From Bacteroidales bacterium (lineage in GTDB: Bacteria; Bacteroidota; Bacteroidia; Bacteroidales; Bacteroidaceae), in contig SFJN01000141.1 of NCBI GenBank assembly GCA_004555055.1, forward strand, positions 1 through 6,530: a stretch of DNA of 6,530 nt, read 5' to 3'. A model generated the notes under the pieces. That model was not told the DNA's origin. It made no database searches and saw only the letters and a list, made by a program, of their open reading frames with translations. Below, one piece after another: positions 6,309 to 6,530 of the stretch; position 1 is the stretch's first letter, and each line of letters opens with the position of its first letter. Made by a program: the position numbers and the translations under genes.

Positions 6309-6391
6309 AAAACATCGGACTTCATTGACACAAAGTACGGAGGTTTTGCCTCAAAAGTACGGAGGTTTATGTCAAAGAAGTCCGATGTTTT
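6309..6391. repeat. 83-bp inverted-repeat element enclosing two 15-bp direct repeats
   Basis: The left arm (6309-6330, starting AAAACATCGGACTTC) and the right arm (6370-6391, ending GAAGTCCGATGTTTT) are inverted copies matching at 21 of 22 positions; the mismatch is at 6324. The 39-bp centre holds two direct copies of AAAGTACGGAGGTTT (6332-6346 and 6354-6368, period 22). Between them GAGG-TTTTG-CCTC can form a small inner hairpin flanked by GTAC on each side. Both outer ends run into T-rich sequence on their own strand, so as RNA it resembles a long bidirectional terminator. No target-site duplication is visible at the ends. I know no named family for it with certainty. It could be a dispersed palindromic element, a structured RNA or a protein-binding site. 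Confidence 0.8.
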
Positions 6392-6467
6392 CTATCTTCC
6401 GAGACATTGTATTCCTCTTCGTATTCCTCTTCTCTGAAAAAAAAGTTTTTTGAAAATATCCTACATT

Positions 6468-6521
6468 TCCTACACCCATGCATCAAACTACCTTTATTTA
6501 CAGACCATTTCGGGTGTAGGA
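6468..6521. repeat. 10-bp inverted repeat TCCTACACCC / GGGTGTAGGA with partial extra copies
   Basis: TCCTACACCC (6468-6477) and its inverted copy GGGTGTAGGA (6512-6521) flank 34 bp. Each has a partial neighbour: TCCTACA at 6459-6465 on the left, and GGGTGTA at 6524-6530 on the right, cut by the window edge. The pattern of repeated short motifs in opposite orientation suggests binding sites or the boundary of an element that continues to the right. No transposase or integrase is visible. Confidence 0.6.
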
Positions 6522-6530
6522 TTGGGTGTA

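Larger units (their letters stand above)
6131..6530. other. Gene-poor segment with repeat elements
   Basis: 400 bp downstream of the terminator without a convincing gene on either strand. Open frames here are short (at most about 67 codons), lack recognisable domains and cross the repeat structures. The left part (6131-6308) shows nothing I can identify. The right part holds the inverted-repeat element at 6309-6391 and the CCTACACCC-type repeats from 6460 to the edge, both listed separately. Between them, A8-G-T6 (6437-6451) marks an A/T-rich stretch. Confidence 0.6.

Noticed and set aside
6194..6328. Short plus-strand frame starting MALYLIQHFLKAKS, preceded by open codons with a hydrophobic stretch
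   Set aside because: It is 44 codons or fewer, ends inside the palindromic element, and has no homologue I recognise and no promoter. It may be a gene relic, but nothing supports that beyond its residue composition.
6128..6331. 67-codon minus-strand frame downstream of the GH130 operon
   Set aside because: It starts inside the inverted-repeat element and ends in the terminator U-tract, with no domain or usable start context.
6332..6368. Two direct repeats considered as a minimal CRISPR-like array
   Set aside because: There are only two 15-bp units with a 7-bp gap, no spacer of typical length and no cas genes. The palindromic frame explains them better.

Overview
The window looks like chromosomal DNA of a gut-type Bacteroidales, probably Bacteroides or a close relative. 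Three things point there: RecJ and RecQ read like Bacteroides family members, the intergenic regions carry Bacteroidetes-type -7 boxes (TAnnTTTG) instead of E. coli-type -10 boxes, and no start is preceded by a strong Shine-Dalgarno sequence. This is a reading of sequence character; no database search was made.

Layout. Minus strand, positions 3314 down to 1: recJ (single-strand DNA exonuclease), then a recQ-family helicase whose C-terminus lies beyond the left edge. They probably form a recJ-recQ repair operon, since one digests the strand the other unwinds. Positions 3315-3663 are a divergent regulatory region with -7 boxes on both strands and several small palindromes. Plus strand, 3664-6075: a GPH/MelB-type sugar:cation symporter followed 57 bp later by a GH130 mannoside phosphorylase. 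A rho-independent terminator containing a run of ten G closes this unit at about 6096-6130. The last 400 bp hold no convincing gene, but contain a striking 83-bp inverted-repeat element (6309-6391) that encloses two copies of a 15-bp direct repeat, and a second, separate inverted-repeat pair (CCTACACCC type) running to the window end.

How the genes work together. The plus-strand pair is a compact cytoplasmic salvage module. The symporter should import a short beta-mannoside, and the GH130 enzyme should split it with phosphate to give alpha-mannose 1-phosphate plus the acceptor sugar. The GH130 protein has the catalytic Asp and the basic phosphate-binding residues of the phosphorylase branch. 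Its closest remembered relatives act on beta-1,4-mannosyl-GlcNAc (the N-glycan core disaccharide) or beta-1,4-mannooligosaccharides. No SusC/SusD, endoglycosidase or regulator gene is visible, so polymer breakdown would be encoded elsewhere.

No clearly new multi-gene system is visible. The best leads are the 6309-6391 repeat element, the acidic N-terminal extension of RecQ with an odd reading-frame situation at the recJ/recQ junction, and the structured RNA candidates around the mannoside genes.
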